Below are positions 23,946 to 32,871 of a stretch of DNA of 64,000 bases, in pieces. Both the position numbers and the translations under genes were made by a program. Below the pieces are notes generated by a model. That model was given only the letters and a program-made list of their open reading frames with translations, did not search any database and was not told the origin of the DNA. The number at the start of each line of letters is the position of its first letter. Position 1 is the stretch's first letter. Origin of the DNA: Paludibacter sp. UBA6032 (GTDB lineage: Bacteria > Bacteroidota > Bacteroidia > Bacteroidales > Paludibacteraceae); the NCBI GenBank assembly GCA_002427885.1, contig DIZI01000005.1:2653-66652 (forward strand), written 5' to 3'.

Positions 23946-24638
23946 TTACTTTTGCTTACTATTTACATAAGCTATTACTTTATCACTTTTCAATTCCCTC
24001 AAAGCGTCATTAGCGATCCAACGGGCCGACTTACTTTCTTGATTTAAAATATGTTCAGCTGTTTCTATGGCTTTTAAGCGAAGTGTTTCATTTCGTTTAC
24101 CTATCTGCCTCAACGCCCAGTTAACAGCTTTTCGAACAAAATTACGTTCATCCCAGGCTTCGCGTTCAATAATTGCCAGAAAAGGATAAAAAAAATCGTC
24201 TTTGACCTTTTTATCATAAATAACCAAAGCACACATTAAAACAAAAGCAGTTCTTTTTTTAAATTCCTCATCTGCAAAAGAATAAAAGTCAATTTTTTGT
24301 AATACAAAGGGTGTTTTTACTAATAAACTACAGCATTGGTCGCATAAATCCCACGAATCAAAATCATTTACCCAACTATCAAACTGTTTTTCAGTTATTG
24401 CTTTCGGGTTTTCAATCATCGAAGCTAATATTCGTGCTTCATGAATTTCTGTTGTCCAAAGTTCCAACGCTAAATCATGATTTATCCCAATCTTTTTTGC
24501 TAATTGTCTCAGCAAAGGTATTTTGATACCCAATGCTTTTGAGTTATCAATACCAAAATGAGCTAATTTTGCAAAATGCTCGGGTGTTGCATGTGATTTC
24601 AATTCTGTTATTACATCATCAAGTTGTGTTCCATTCAT
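23946..24638 (-). CDS. AlkD-like DNA alkylation repair protein
   Basis: The 230-residue protein matches the HEAT-repeat DNA alkylation repair family: KLAHFGIDNSKALGIKIPLLR, ELWTTEIHEARILASMI, FDSWDLCDQCC and ERNFVRKAVNWALRQIGKRN. AlkD glycosylases remove bulky or cationic alkylated bases without base flipping. The WDLCD motif carries the conserved Trp and Asp. It is complete here, while its carboxyl third is repeated as a fragment at 22952-23167. It is probably monocistronic. Confidence 0.85.
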   Translation of the reverse strand: MNGTQLDDVITELKSHATPEHFAKLAHFGIDNSKALGIKIPLLRQLAKKIGINHDLALELWTTEIHEARILASMIENPKAITEKQFDSWVNDFDSWDLCDQCCSLLVKTPFVLQKIDFYSFADEEFKKRTAFVLMCALVIYDKKVKDDFFYPFLAIIEREAWDERNFVRKAVNWALRQIGKRNETLRLKAIETAEHILNQESKSARWIANDALRELKSDKVIAYVNSKQK

Positions 24639-24655
24639 AATTACATAATCATCGA

Positions 24656-24820
24656 TTAAGAATGCCCTCCGACTACAATACGCATAATCTTTAAATTAAG
24701 CACAAAGAAACGAATCAATTGCAAAAGAAAGGATGTTCTCCAAAATTTTGTCCAACGGGTAGGTTCAGTTGCGAATGATAAATCGCTATATGGTATGGTT
24801 TTTCCTCTTTCAGTTTTCAT
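24656..24820 (-). CDS. 54-residue protein downstream of SQR-like gene
   Basis: From the ATG at 24820 the frame encodes 54 residues (MKTERGKTIPYSDLS...). An in-frame ATG at 24850 adds ten residues but no export signal. The chain has a Trp/Arg-rich middle (TRWTKFWRTSFLLQLIRFF), which looks like an amphipathic, membrane-touching helix. It follows the SQR-like flavoprotein by 41 bases, so cotranscription is likely and a helper role at the membrane is possible. I do not recognise a named family. Confidence 0.55.
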   Translation of the reverse strand: MKTERGKTIPYSDLSFATEPTRWTKFWRTSFLLQLIRFFVLNLKIMRIVVGGHS

Positions 24821-24861
24821 AATTTTAAAATTTAATTTATTTATATACAAATAGTTATAAA

Positions 24862-26319
24862 TTACTCAGGTATCATCCACCACAGCGGATTTGCTTTGGC
24901 TTTATACAAAAACATATAATGCATGAATAGTTTCATCCAATGGCCGGCTAATCCAATTTCTCCAACTGTATAACTGATATCTCTACCCCATTTCGGGTAT
25001 TTTTCCCAATCGGGAACAATTGGAAATACAGTCATTACGGCTGCCTGACCATGCCTGATTCCGTATCCTGCCGACACGATACACGCAGCTCCCATCTTAG
25101 ACATTGAGGCTTTATGCTTATGTTCTATTGTACCTGTTTTAATTTTATCGACAATATTCATTGCTACAACTCGACCAATAACACCAGAAGGCATTCCTGT
25201 ACGTGGTGGAGTCGGATTTATTTGCGTTCCATTTTTACTTTTCATTGGTTTGGACATGGGATGTGGTGGCGCAAATGCAATTCCTGCAGCATAAATATTA
25301 TCATATAATGGTGATTTATAAGTAGACGGCCAATCGGATGCTTTCCATTCTTCATAAACTTTGGGCGTATATTCGGCATCAACTTTCATCATACCATTTG
25401 GCACAAAGAGATCTGAAGTTATGTCTTCATCCTTTTTATTGTATGCTTTCATGCCTGCACCGGCAAAACTTGGAATAAGCATGGCAAAATCAAATTCTTG
25501 TGTATGATATTCACCATCAAGAGTTTCGTAATGAGCTATTCCTTTTTCTATTTTGCTGACTCCTGCACCTACAATCCATTTAATATTATATTCTTTAAAA
25601 ATCGATTCTGCAAAAATCTTGGTTGGTGTAATATAGCCGCCTCTTTTGATATAAGCGCCTCCCATTCCAAAATCACCCAGCTCGTATTCATTTGAAATCC
25701 AGGTTATTTCAGCTAAATGGTTTAATTTTCGTTTGTTTATTTCAAATGCAACATTCAATGAATACTCAAAAGCAGCTCCCTGACAGGTAGCCAGGGGATG
25801 TCCGGTTCCAATTAAAAAGCGCTGCTTTTCGCCTTTTTCCATCTTTTCAAAACACTTTTGCAAACTGTCCCAGGCATGGGAAGCATGTTGAAATGTACAA
25901 ACTGAATCTGTAAATTTGTCCGGCCCTAAACCTTCTGTTGCTCCAAAGTTTAATTTGGGTCCGGTAGCGTTTATCAAATAATCATATTCCACATTTTCTT
26001 CCATATCTTTTTGGTTACCAGTTGTATATTTAACTGTTACGTAACCCTTATCTGTAGATGCATCACCTTGAGGATGAATGGAGACCGCGGAAGCTTGCTT
26101 GTACTTAATACCCATTCTTTTATAAACGGGTGCCAATTCAAACTTTACTTGTTCAGTTGTCATTAACCCCATTCCAACCCAGATATTTGATGGAACCCAT
26201 TGATAATTACTGTTTGGGCTAATCACCTCAACTTCATGATTTTTCCCCAAATTTCGTTTCGCAATTAAAGCGGCAGTGTGACCAGAGATGCCAGCTCCCA
26301 GGATAAGAACTTTTGCCAT
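24862..26319 (-). CDS. Sulfide:quinone reductase-like flavoprotein
   Basis: The 485-residue protein begins with an FAD-binding loop (VLILGAGISGHTAALIAKRN) and has a middle segment with ATCQGAAFEY and a late GAACIVSAGYGIRHG, both holding cysteines in places used by the SQR/flavocytochrome c sulfide dehydrogenase group. The end (HWMKLFMHYMFLYKAKANPLWWMIPE) is aromatic and may touch the membrane. The likely reaction is sulfide oxidation with quinone as acceptor. Related NADH dehydrogenase-like proteins are possible alternatives; the cysteine roles cannot be settled by eye. Confidence 0.75.
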   Translation of the reverse strand: MAKVLILGAGISGHTAALIAKRNLGKNHEVEVISPNSNYQWVPSNIWVGMGLMTTEQVKFELAPVYKRMGIKYKQASAVSIHPQGDASTDKGYVTVKYTTGNQKDMEENVEYDYLINATGPKLNFGATEGLGPDKFTDSVCTFQHASHAWDSLQKCFEKMEKGEKQRFLIGTGHPLATCQGAAFEYSLNVAFEINKRKLNHLAEITWISNEYELGDFGMGGAYIKRGGYITPTKIFAESIFKEYNIKWIVGAGVSKIEKGIAHYETLDGEYHTQEFDFAMLIPSFAGAGMKAYNKKDEDITSDLFVPNGMMKVDAEYTPKVYEEWKASDWPSTYKSPLYDNIYAAGIAFAPPHPMSKPMKSKNGTQINPTPPRTGMPSGVIGRVVAMNIVDKIKTGTIEHKHKASMSKMGAACIVSAGYGIRHGQAAVMTVFPIVPDWEKYPKWGRDISYTVGEIGLAGHWMKLFMHYMFLYKAKANPLWWMIPE

Positions 26320-26465
26320 AATCGATGATTTTTTTGTAAAGATTTATACAAGAGAGAGATTATAGTTCTGTTAATTGTTCATTTAAAAAAAATAGTAAAA
26401 CAGAACTATCACAAAATTAATAATTTATTTGAATAAATGTACTAAAATTCAAAAAAGAATTATTG

Positions 26466-27569
26466 CTATTTATAAATCAATACATTACTCAGTCTGTCCC
26501 GGGTCAACTTATCAAATAAAACCAAAGAAGTGCTGTCTGTAGAAGGAAGGTTAAAAACATTTGGATGGGACAGATATTCTATCGTCGGAATTAAATGGTA
26601 CTGATATTTTCCGTTTAAAACTCCTCTGAAAACATAAACTGGCAGATACGAAGCACTTTTCAGGGTTTTAGTATTCACATCAATTGCTACTTTCAGCATT
26701 ATACCTCCATCAGTATTGAGTTGGCGTTGATTGGATATAGAATTGCCAAGCGAATAAAAAACAGGTACAGCAATACTATCTTCAGTATATAAGGTTTCGG
26801 CATTTTGAACTACATGAGGATGTGAACCGATAATCAGATTGATTCCATGATAAACCAGGAATTTGGCGATATTTTTTTGAAAATCATTAGCTTGTAATTC
26901 ATATTCAGTGCCCCAGTGAAGTATCATGATCTTAAAATCTACTGCTGAATCATTTGCCTTCTGAATATCTTTCAGAATTTCAAGAGTATCAATATAGTTT
27001 ACAAAATTGGGGAAAGTTACAACTCTGGCATTAGTGCCGTAAGTGCAATTTAATAATGCAATTTTTAGTCCTTTCGATTCTAAAATCAAAGGATATGTAC
27101 TATCTCGTTGAAAATTATCTATATAACTACCTTCATGAAGCATTTTTCTTTTATCAATCTGATGAATTGTTCTTTCCAATCCAAACCTTCCTTTGTCCAA
27201 AACGTGATTATTAGCGGTTAACAATACGTCATAACCTGCATATTTAAGTCCATCAAGTAATGCATCCGGACTTGAAAAATTGGGATAACCACTATAAGGC
27301 TTTCCGGCAATGGGAACTTCCAGATTTGCAACTGCAAAATCGGCTTCTTCAATATAAGGTTTTACCTCCTGAAAGCAAACATTATAATTGTAACGTTTCG
27401 TTTGTGGATTGTAAGCAGCCTGGAATTGAGGGGAATGCCCCATAATATCGCCTGAAAAAATAAATGAAACAGAGTCATTTTGTACTGAAGTAGCTTGTAC
27501 AATGTTTTCACTGCATAAAAAACTACAGAATAAAATTATACTTCCAACTAATAATAGAATTTTTTTCAT
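26466..27569 (-). CDS. CapA family secreted metallophosphatase-like protein
   Basis: The 367-residue protein has a signal peptide (MKKILLLVGSIILFCSFLCS) and PGA_cap/CapA motifs: FIFSGDIMGHSPQ, ADFAVANLEVPIAGKP, LLTANNHVLDKG, LHWGTEYE and LIIGSHPHVVQ. These are the metal-binding blocks of a calcineurin-like fold. CapA takes part in poly-gamma-glutamate export in Bacillus, but many Bacteroidetes CapA homologues lack that context, as here, so the substrate is open. It follows pyrD by 99 bases on the same strand. Confidence 0.83.
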   Translation of the reverse strand: MKKILLLVGSIILFCSFLCSENIVQATSVQNDSVSFIFSGDIMGHSPQFQAAYNPQTKRYNYNVCFQEVKPYIEEADFAVANLEVPIAGKPYSGYPNFSSPDALLDGLKYAGYDVLLTANNHVLDKGRFGLERTIHQIDKRKMLHEGSYIDNFQRDSTYPLILESKGLKIALLNCTYGTNARVVTFPNFVNYIDTLEILKDIQKANDSAVDFKIMILHWGTEYELQANDFQKNIAKFLVYHGINLIIGSHPHVVQNAETLYTEDSIAVPVFYSLGNSISNQRQLNTDGGIMLKVAIDVNTKTLKSASYLPVYVFRGVLNGKYQYHLIPTIEYLSHPNVFNLPSTDSTSLVLFDKLTRDRLSNVLIYK

Positions 27570-27668
27570 TCAGGTTTAAAGTTATCCGATCAAATGGCAA
27601 GAATAAAAATCATTTATAATACTTATTATCAATGATATAAATATTTAAGAATTAGTGTTTTCACTAAT

Positions 27669-28580
27669 TTAAACCTCCAATGCCCCGATTATGTCTATAA
27701 CTGATGAATATCCGTGACGGTTTAAATACTCATCAATTCCATCAATAACTTTTATCGTAACTGTTGGATCAATAAAGTTGGCAGTACCAATTTGAACTCC
27801 AGAAGCACCTGCCAGCATAAACTCAATAGCATCTGCAGCATTCATGATACCTCCCATTCCGACAACCGGTATTTTGACTGCTTTTGCCACTTCCCAAACC
27901 ATTCGTAAAGCGATCGGTTTAACAGCAGGTCCAGAAAGTCCACCGGTAATAGTTGATAAAATTGGTTTTCTTTTCTCACTATCGATTGCCATCCCCAACA
28001 AAGTATTTATTAATGAAACTGAATCAGCTCCTTCGGCTTCAACTGCCCGTGCAATCTCCGAAATGTCGGTAACATTCGGCGAAAGTTTAACCATTAGGTC
28101 ATTTTTATAGACTCTTCGCACCTCTCTAACTACCTCAGCTGCAGACAAACAGCTTATTCCGAAAGCCATTCCACCTTCTTTCACATTGGGGCAGGAAATG
28201 TTTAATTCAATACCGGGTAGTTTATCCAGATCATTTAACATTTCGGCAGCTTCTATGTAGTCTTCAAGAGTAGATCCTGATAAATTTACAATTACATTTG
28301 TATCGATAACTTTTACTGTTGGATAGATATGATTAATAAAATAGTCAACTCCTTTATTTTGCAGTCCCACAGCGTTTAACATACCTGATGGCGTTTCAGC
28401 CATGCGTGGATAAGCATTCCCCTGACGGCTGCGAAGTGTGGTCCCTTTCACAATTATACCGCCAATTCTCGATATATCAATGAAGTCCGAATACTCTGTG
28501 CCATAACCGAATGTCCCCGATGCCGTCATCACCGGATTTTTCAGTTGTAATTTACCTATATTGATATTTAAATTTGCCAT
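27669..28580 (-). CDS. pyrD: Dihydroorotate dehydrogenase, class 1B catalytic subunit
   Basis: The 303-residue FMN enzyme oxidises dihydroorotate to orotate in pyrimidine synthesis. NPVMTASGTFGYG, the catalytic-cysteine region ELNISCPNVKEGG, VKLSPNVTDI and PVVGMGGI match class 1B. The active-site residue is cysteine in this class. The gene overlaps pyrK by 13 bases, and both chains form the alpha2-beta2 enzyme that uses NAD. Confidence 0.93.
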   Translation of the reverse strand: MANLNINIGKLQLKNPVMTASGTFGYGTEYSDFIDISRIGGIIVKGTTLRSRQGNAYPRMAETPSGMLNAVGLQNKGVDYFINHIYPTVKVIDTNVIVNLSGSTLEDYIEAAEMLNDLDKLPGIELNISCPNVKEGGMAFGISCLSAAEVVREVRRVYKNDLMVKLSPNVTDISEIARAVEAEGADSVSLINTLLGMAIDSEKRKPILSTITGGLSGPAVKPIALRMVWEVAKAVKIPVVGMGGIMNAADAIEFMLAGASGVQIGTANFIDPTVTIKVIDGIDEYLNRHGYSSVIDIIGALEV

Positions 28581-29344
28581 TTCAGTTTTGTAATATTAAA
28601 AACAGGTCCTTCGGTACACACACATACATGTCCTTCGGTTGTGTCGGTAACACAACAAAGGCAAGCTCCAAAACCGCAAGCCATTGTGTTCTCCAGAGAA
28701 ACCTCACAGAATGTATTGGTTTTAGCCGCATAAGAAGCTACTGCCTTCATCATGGGTGTTGGTCCACAAGTATAAATATAATCGAAATTTGAGTCCTTTA
28801 ACAGGGAATGCTGGGTTACAAAACCCCGTTCACCATGTGAACCATCCTCGGTTGTTGTAAATACATTTCCGAATTGTTCAAATTCACGGAGTTGCAATAA
28901 ATTGTCTTTAGAACGGCCCCCGAGGAGAAAATTACATTCAAAATCTTTGTCTTTAAGGTATGCACCTAAAAACAACAGAGGTGCAATACCTACACCACCA
29001 CCTATTAACAGTAGTTTTGCATTCTTTTGGTTTGGTAAACTAAAGCTATTACCTAAAGGAAACAGTAAGTTTAAGGTCTCACCAACTTTCACCTGGCACA
29101 TTTTTAAAGTTCCTTCACCGACAATTTGAATTAAAAGCCAGAGTTCATTTGTCTCATAATCAATGTAATTAATTGAAATTGGCCGTCTTAAAAAGGTTGT
29201 AGGTGAGTTATCGACCCGGACTTCAGCAAATTGTCCCGGGAACATTTCGGGAAGCTTTTCAGGTGATTTCAGGATTAAAAGAGAATATTGATCGTTTAGC
29301 GTTTCGTTCTTTGTGACAATCAAATCAAGCATGAATTTCTTCAT
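28568..29344 (-). CDS. pyrK: Dihydroorotate dehydrogenase electron transfer subunit
   Basis: The 258-residue protein carries FAD and a [2Fe-2S] cluster, passing electrons from PyrD to NAD. The FAD site appears as FLRRPISIN, the nucleotide-binding part as LLIGGGVGIAPLLFLG and the cluster ligands as CGFGACLCCVTDT with a later C in HVCVCTEG. It is the upstream gene of the pair with pyrD, in the order usual for type 1B. Confidence 0.92.
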   Translation of the reverse strand: MKKFMLDLIVTKNETLNDQYSLLILKSPEKLPEMFPGQFAEVRVDNSPTTFLRRPISINYIDYETNELWLLIQIVGEGTLKMCQVKVGETLNLLFPLGNSFSLPNQKNAKLLLIGGGVGIAPLLFLGAYLKDKDFECNFLLGGRSKDNLLQLREFEQFGNVFTTTEDGSHGERGFVTQHSLLKDSNFDYIYTCGPTPMMKAVASYAAKTNTFCEVSLENTMACGFGACLCCVTDTTEGHVCVCTEGPVFNITKLKWQI

Positions 29345-29540
29345 CTAATCTATATTATTGTATATCAATGATCTAATGAAACTGATATGGGTAAGAAAAT
29401 TGTTGATATTGACTGCAAAATTACACAATAATCCCGAAACGACAAAAAGTAAATGACTTACAATGAAGATTGCAATTGTTTTTTATTCTTGTAGAATAAT
29501 TAATTGTTTAAGACTATTTCTATTATAAATAGACGAGAAA

Positions 29541-30026
29541 CTATTTAGTCTCAAATTCCTGAAAAGTATTATCATTATAATATACTATTATTTTGCGTAC
29601 AGACTTATCAGACGAAGTAGTAGACATTTTAAAGTCTTGATGGATAATTTCTGCAGATTGATTTGGTAAGTCTGGAATAATGGCCTGTTTTTGCTGGTTG
29701 ATGTTTACTGGTGATTGAGTTTTCTCAATCGTTTTTGATTCGAAACTACTTGATTTAGATACATTTTCATCTAAAGTATCGAACAAAGTAAGAGCCTGAG
29801 ATTGCTTTTCCTGACGATACATTGATCCAACGTCCAGAATAAGCCAATCTGAGCTGATAGTTCGAAAGCGATTTAGAATTTTTTTTAGTACATCCAAACT
29901 CGGTTTATTACGATCATTCAATATGTGGGAGAGTGTAGAACCCTGGATGCCTATCTCACTGGCAAATTGAAGAGAATTCATTTGTTCTTTCTCCATTATC
30001 TTTTCAATTTTCTCCTTTACTTCCAT
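29541..30026 (-). CDS. Xre family transcriptional regulator
   Basis: From the ATG at 30026 the protein has 161 residues; an earlier in-frame ATG at 30092 lies inside the promoter palindrome and is unlikely. The first about 65 residues form a Cro/C1-type helix-turn-helix (QMNSLQFASEIGIQGSTLSH, then LNDRNKPSLDVLKKIL). The rest is polar, low-complexity and ends in VRKIIVYYNDNTFQEFETK. A perfect palindrome inside its own promoter points to autoregulation. Other targets are not evident. Confidence 0.82.
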   Translation of the reverse strand: MEVKEKIEKIMEKEQMNSLQFASEIGIQGSTLSHILNDRNKPSLDVLKKILNRFRTISSDWLILDVGSMYRQEKQSQALTLFDTLDENVSKSSSFESKTIEKTQSPVNINQQKQAIIPDLPNQSAEIIHQDFKMSTTSSDKSVRKIIVYYNDNTFQEFETK

Positions 30027-30069
30027 AATGCAGTATATTTTTGTGAAATGTAGAATTGTAAATTCAACA

Positions 30070-30101
30070 CAAAGATATGTGAATTGATTCACATATGCAA
30101 A
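30070..30101 (-). promoter_or_regulatory. Promoter of the Xre gene with palindromic operator in the spacer
   Basis: On the minus strand TTTG (30101-30098) and TATCTTTG (30077-30070) are separated by exactly 20 bases, an ideal Bacteroidetes promoter. ATATGTGAAT and ATTCACATAT (30075-30096, 2-base centre) form a perfect inverted repeat that fills the spacer. Binding there would block RNA polymerase. Confidence 0.8.
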
Positions 30102-30962
30102 TCAATGACATTTGTAATGTTATACTTTTGTTGTTTTACACTTGTAATAATGATTATTTTATATACATTTTATAAATGAATACTGTTTAATCTTTTAAAT
30201 GAGACACTTACTAACACAATATACACTTACAATTCATTTAAATAAGATAATTAGAAGTATACTTATATAGTAACTAGTAATCAGTAATTTATGTTACAGC
30301 ATTAATTAAATTTGATCAGAACATGTCTTAATATCACAAATATAATATTTATATTGAATTAAATTATTAGATATTAATCATAATTAGTTGGTATTAAGTG
30401 ATTAAAGTGACTATATATATGAGTTATAATAGGATTCACTCTTGTATTTGCACATCTGTTATTTTACAATAATAATGTAATATTTCAATTATATCTCTGT
30501 GAATTGTACAAACATATTTAACATGTACATTTGTGTATTATTACATATGTATTGTTAATTTGTACTATTTACAATTGTAATTTATGCAACTTTATTTTTA
30601 GTCATTAAAATGGCGGGGTATTGAAAGAGGATGATTTTGAGGAACACTGTTCTCACTCCAGGTTTGGTAGTTTTTTTTTTGAAATAATTTTGAATTATGA
30701 ATTTGTTGTATGTAATTGAAATTTTGATCGTAATAGTGAATAAAATACGGTACTAAACCAATTTTATTTATTAATACTAAAATCAGTTTCATGAAAAACA
30801 CATGTAAGACACAAATTATAAGACAGTTAAAGCTAATTTGAATACCTGAGAATTTAATATTCGATATTTACCGGCGATTATACACAGATATTGAGGAAAT
30901 ATGACACAAAAAAAAGGAGTTCGAAAATTAATTCGAACTCCTTTAAGTATTTTTTTTATATT
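30102..30962. other. Long AT-rich stretch without convincing genes
   Basis: About 860 bases between the Xre promoter and the zinc-ribbon gene hold no credible coding region; a 67-codon frame at 30598-30801 lacks family features. Short palindromic AT motifs are frequent, such as TTTACAATTGTAAT near 30570 and AACATGTACATT near 30518. GTGAATTG (30499) and GATTCAC (30432) repeat halves of the Xre operator. No DnaA boxes were seen. A regulatory or untranslated RNA role cannot be excluded. Confidence 0.55.
30913..30944 (-). terminator. Terminator of the zinc-ribbon gene
   Basis: AAAGGAGTTCGAA (30913-30925) pairs with TTCGAACTCCTTT (30932-30944). Read leftwards it is followed by a long T run. It lies 19 bases past the stop codon. 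Confidence 0.85.
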
Positions 30963-31736
30963 CTAGTTTTCCGTATTGACAGATACACCTGCCAGTTCCT
31001 GATCGACTAAAATGCGACCACAATATTCGCATACTATAATTTTCTTGCGTAAGCGAATGTCCAATTGACGTTGAGCTGGTATTTTGTTGAAACATCCTCC
31101 GCAGGCATCACGTTGTACATAGACCACCGCTAAACCATTGCGGGCATTTTTACGGATTCGTTTAAAGGCTGTAACCAATCGAGGCTCAATAAGAGATTCT
31201 ACTTCTTTTGCGTGCTCACGTAATTTTTCTTCTTCATACTTGGTTTCAGAAACAATTTCTTCCAACTCCCCTTTCTTCTGTTCAATATCCAGTTTTCTTT
31301 CTGATAATTGATCTGCTGTGTTTTTTTGATCCGCCAGCTTAGTTTCAAGAGCGGCAGTAAATTCACGAATTCGTTTTTCGCAAAGTTCAATTTCCAATGT
31401 TTGGAATTCTATTTCTTTAGAAAGATTGTCGTATTCACGATTATTACGTACATTCTCTTGTTGCTCTTTGTATTTTGCAATTTTAATTCTGGATTCTTCA
31501 ATCTCAATTTTTTTACTTGCAATTACAGCTTTAGCTTCGGCAATTTCAGTTTCAAAATTTTCAAGACGTGTATTTAAGCCGATAATTTCATCTTCTAAAT
31601 CCTGTACTTCAAGAGGAAGTTCACCACGTAATATCTTGATTTCATCAATTTGCGAAACCACTTTTTGAAGTTCATAAAGAGCCTTTAGTTTTTCTTCAAC
31701 GGTTATTTCTTTTTCTGTTTTGATTTCTGTAGCCAT
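30963..31736 (-). CDS. Coiled-coil zinc-ribbon protein (COG1579)
   Basis: The 257-residue protein is a long charged coiled coil (about residues 10-190) followed by a C4 zinc ribbon with cysteine pairs at 212/215 and 236/239. The COG1579 family is widespread, often annotated as a nucleic-acid-binding zinc-ribbon protein, but its role is not settled. It follows the Nif3-like gene by five bases, a pairing that is frequent in bacteria and suggests a shared operon. Confidence 0.88.
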   Translation of the reverse strand: MATEIKTEKEITVEEKLKALYELQKVVSQIDEIKILRGELPLEVQDLEDEIIGLNTRLENFETEIAEAKAVIASKKIEIEESRIKIAKYKEQQENVRNNREYDNLSKEIEFQTLEIELCEKRIREFTAALETKLADQKNTADQLSERKLDIEQKKGELEEIVSETKYEEEKLREHAKEVESLIEPRLVTAFKRIRKNARNGLAVVYVQRDACGGCFNKIPAQRQLDIRLRKKIIVCEYCGRILVDQELAGVSVNTEN

Positions 31737-31741
31737 ATTGA

Positions 31742-32836
31742 TTACAAATAGTTTATAGGGTTGGTTTTACTGTCCGAAATTTGGACTGCAAATGTAGGCA
31801 TTTTTTTTGTAATTATCTCAAAAAAAATGTCTTTTGTGAACTGTTCACTTTCAAAATGTCCAATATCGGCTATCAAAATACGATTTTCAGCCTCAAAAAA
31901 TTCGTGATACTTAAAATCTCCCGAAATATATACATCTGCACCGGCAGAAATAGCATCAGGCAAAAATGAACTTCCTGATCCTCCACATAAGGCCACCTTT
32001 TTGATTTTTTTTCCCAGAAAGTCAGTATGACGGATAAATGAAATATCGAAAATTGACTTAATCCGGTTTAAAAAATCCATTTCATTTTCCTCTACATTCA
32101 AATCACCTATAACTCCTGCTCCTACCTGATTCCAGTCATTTTCAAGTGAAACAAAATCATAGGCAGGTTCTTCATACGGATGTGTTTTCAGGAAAGCTTC
32201 CAGCACTTTGAATTTTATAAATTCAGGTAAGATAACTTCGATGCGCGTTTCGGCTTCGGCATGAAATTTATTTATTTCACCAACATAAGGTTTTGCCTCA
32301 TCGTTTGCCCTGAAAGTACCTGTACCTTCCATATTGAAACTGCAGGAGTCGTAATTTCCTATCTGTCCTGCTCCGGCCTCAAATAAAGCTTCACGTAATT
32401 TATAGGAATGAATTTTAGGAACATAGGTTATTAATTTGAGTAAAGCATTTCGTTTTGGCTGAAGAATCCGAACATGAATAAGCCCGATTTTCTCAGCCAT
32501 TTTACCACTGACACCATGCAGCACATTGTCCAGGTTTGTATGAGCGGCATAAATGGCGATATCATTTTTTATAGCCATGCTAACACATCGTTGCACTTCG
32601 TTCTGACCCACCAGTTTTTTAATTCCGGTAAAAATCAGTGGATGATGAGATACAATTAAATTGCATTTTTTCCGAATGGCTTCTTCAATAACCTTCTCTG
32701 TAATGTCTATAGAGATAAGTATTGATGTAACTTCCATTTGAGATTCACCCACCAAAAGACCGGCATTGTCATAGCTTTCCTGCAATGCCAATGGAGCCAC
32801 TTCTTCAATGAGTTCACAAATAGATTTTACAATCAT
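31742..32836 (-). CDS. Nif3-like dinuclear metal centre protein
   Basis: The 364-residue protein matches the YbgI/Nif3 family in its long form with a middle insertion domain (residues about 125-230). Metal ligands appear in LIVSHHPLIFTGIKKL (near residue 63), AAHTNLDNV and the late DIGHFESEQF. Related proteins form hexameric toroids with two metals per subunit, and some have been called GTP cyclohydrolase 1 type 2, which is doubtful. It is cotranscribed with the zinc-ribbon gene. Confidence 0.88.
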   Translation of the reverse strand: MIVKSICELIEEVAPLALQESYDNAGLLVGESQMEVTSILISIDITEKVIEEAIRKKCNLIVSHHPLIFTGIKKLVGQNEVQRCVSMAIKNDIAIYAAHTNLDNVLHGVSGKMAEKIGLIHVRILQPKRNALLKLITYVPKIHSYKLREALFEAGAGQIGNYDSCSFNMEGTGTFRANDEAKPYVGEINKFHAEAETRIEVILPEFIKFKVLEAFLKTHPYEEPAYDFVSLENDWNQVGAGVIGDLNVEENEMDFLNRIKSIFDISFIRHTDFLGKKIKKVALCGGSGSSFLPDAISAGADVYISGDFKYHEFFEAENRILIADIGHFESEQFTKDIFFEIITKKMPTFAVQISDSKTNPINYL

Positions 32837-32871
32837 ATACTCATAATTATAAGTTAGTTACAAATATACGA

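Larger units (their letters stand above)
23224..24150. repeat. Copy B of the local segmental duplication
   Basis: This block repeats the order of copy A: AT segment with ATTACATTTTCATTAAAT near 23231, palindrome, -7 box, leader hairpin, small secreted gene and the 3' part of the AlkD-like gene, here inside an intact gene. The edges are approximate. Confidence 0.65.

Noticed and set aside
30102..30600. Replication origin in the AT-rich gap
   Set aside because: No DnaA boxes (TTATCCACA-type) and no dnaA, dnaN or parAB genes nearby.
30598..30801. 67-codon frame on the minus strand in the AT-rich gap
   Set aside because: No signal, domain or family pattern; codon use looks random and no promoter or partner gene supports it.
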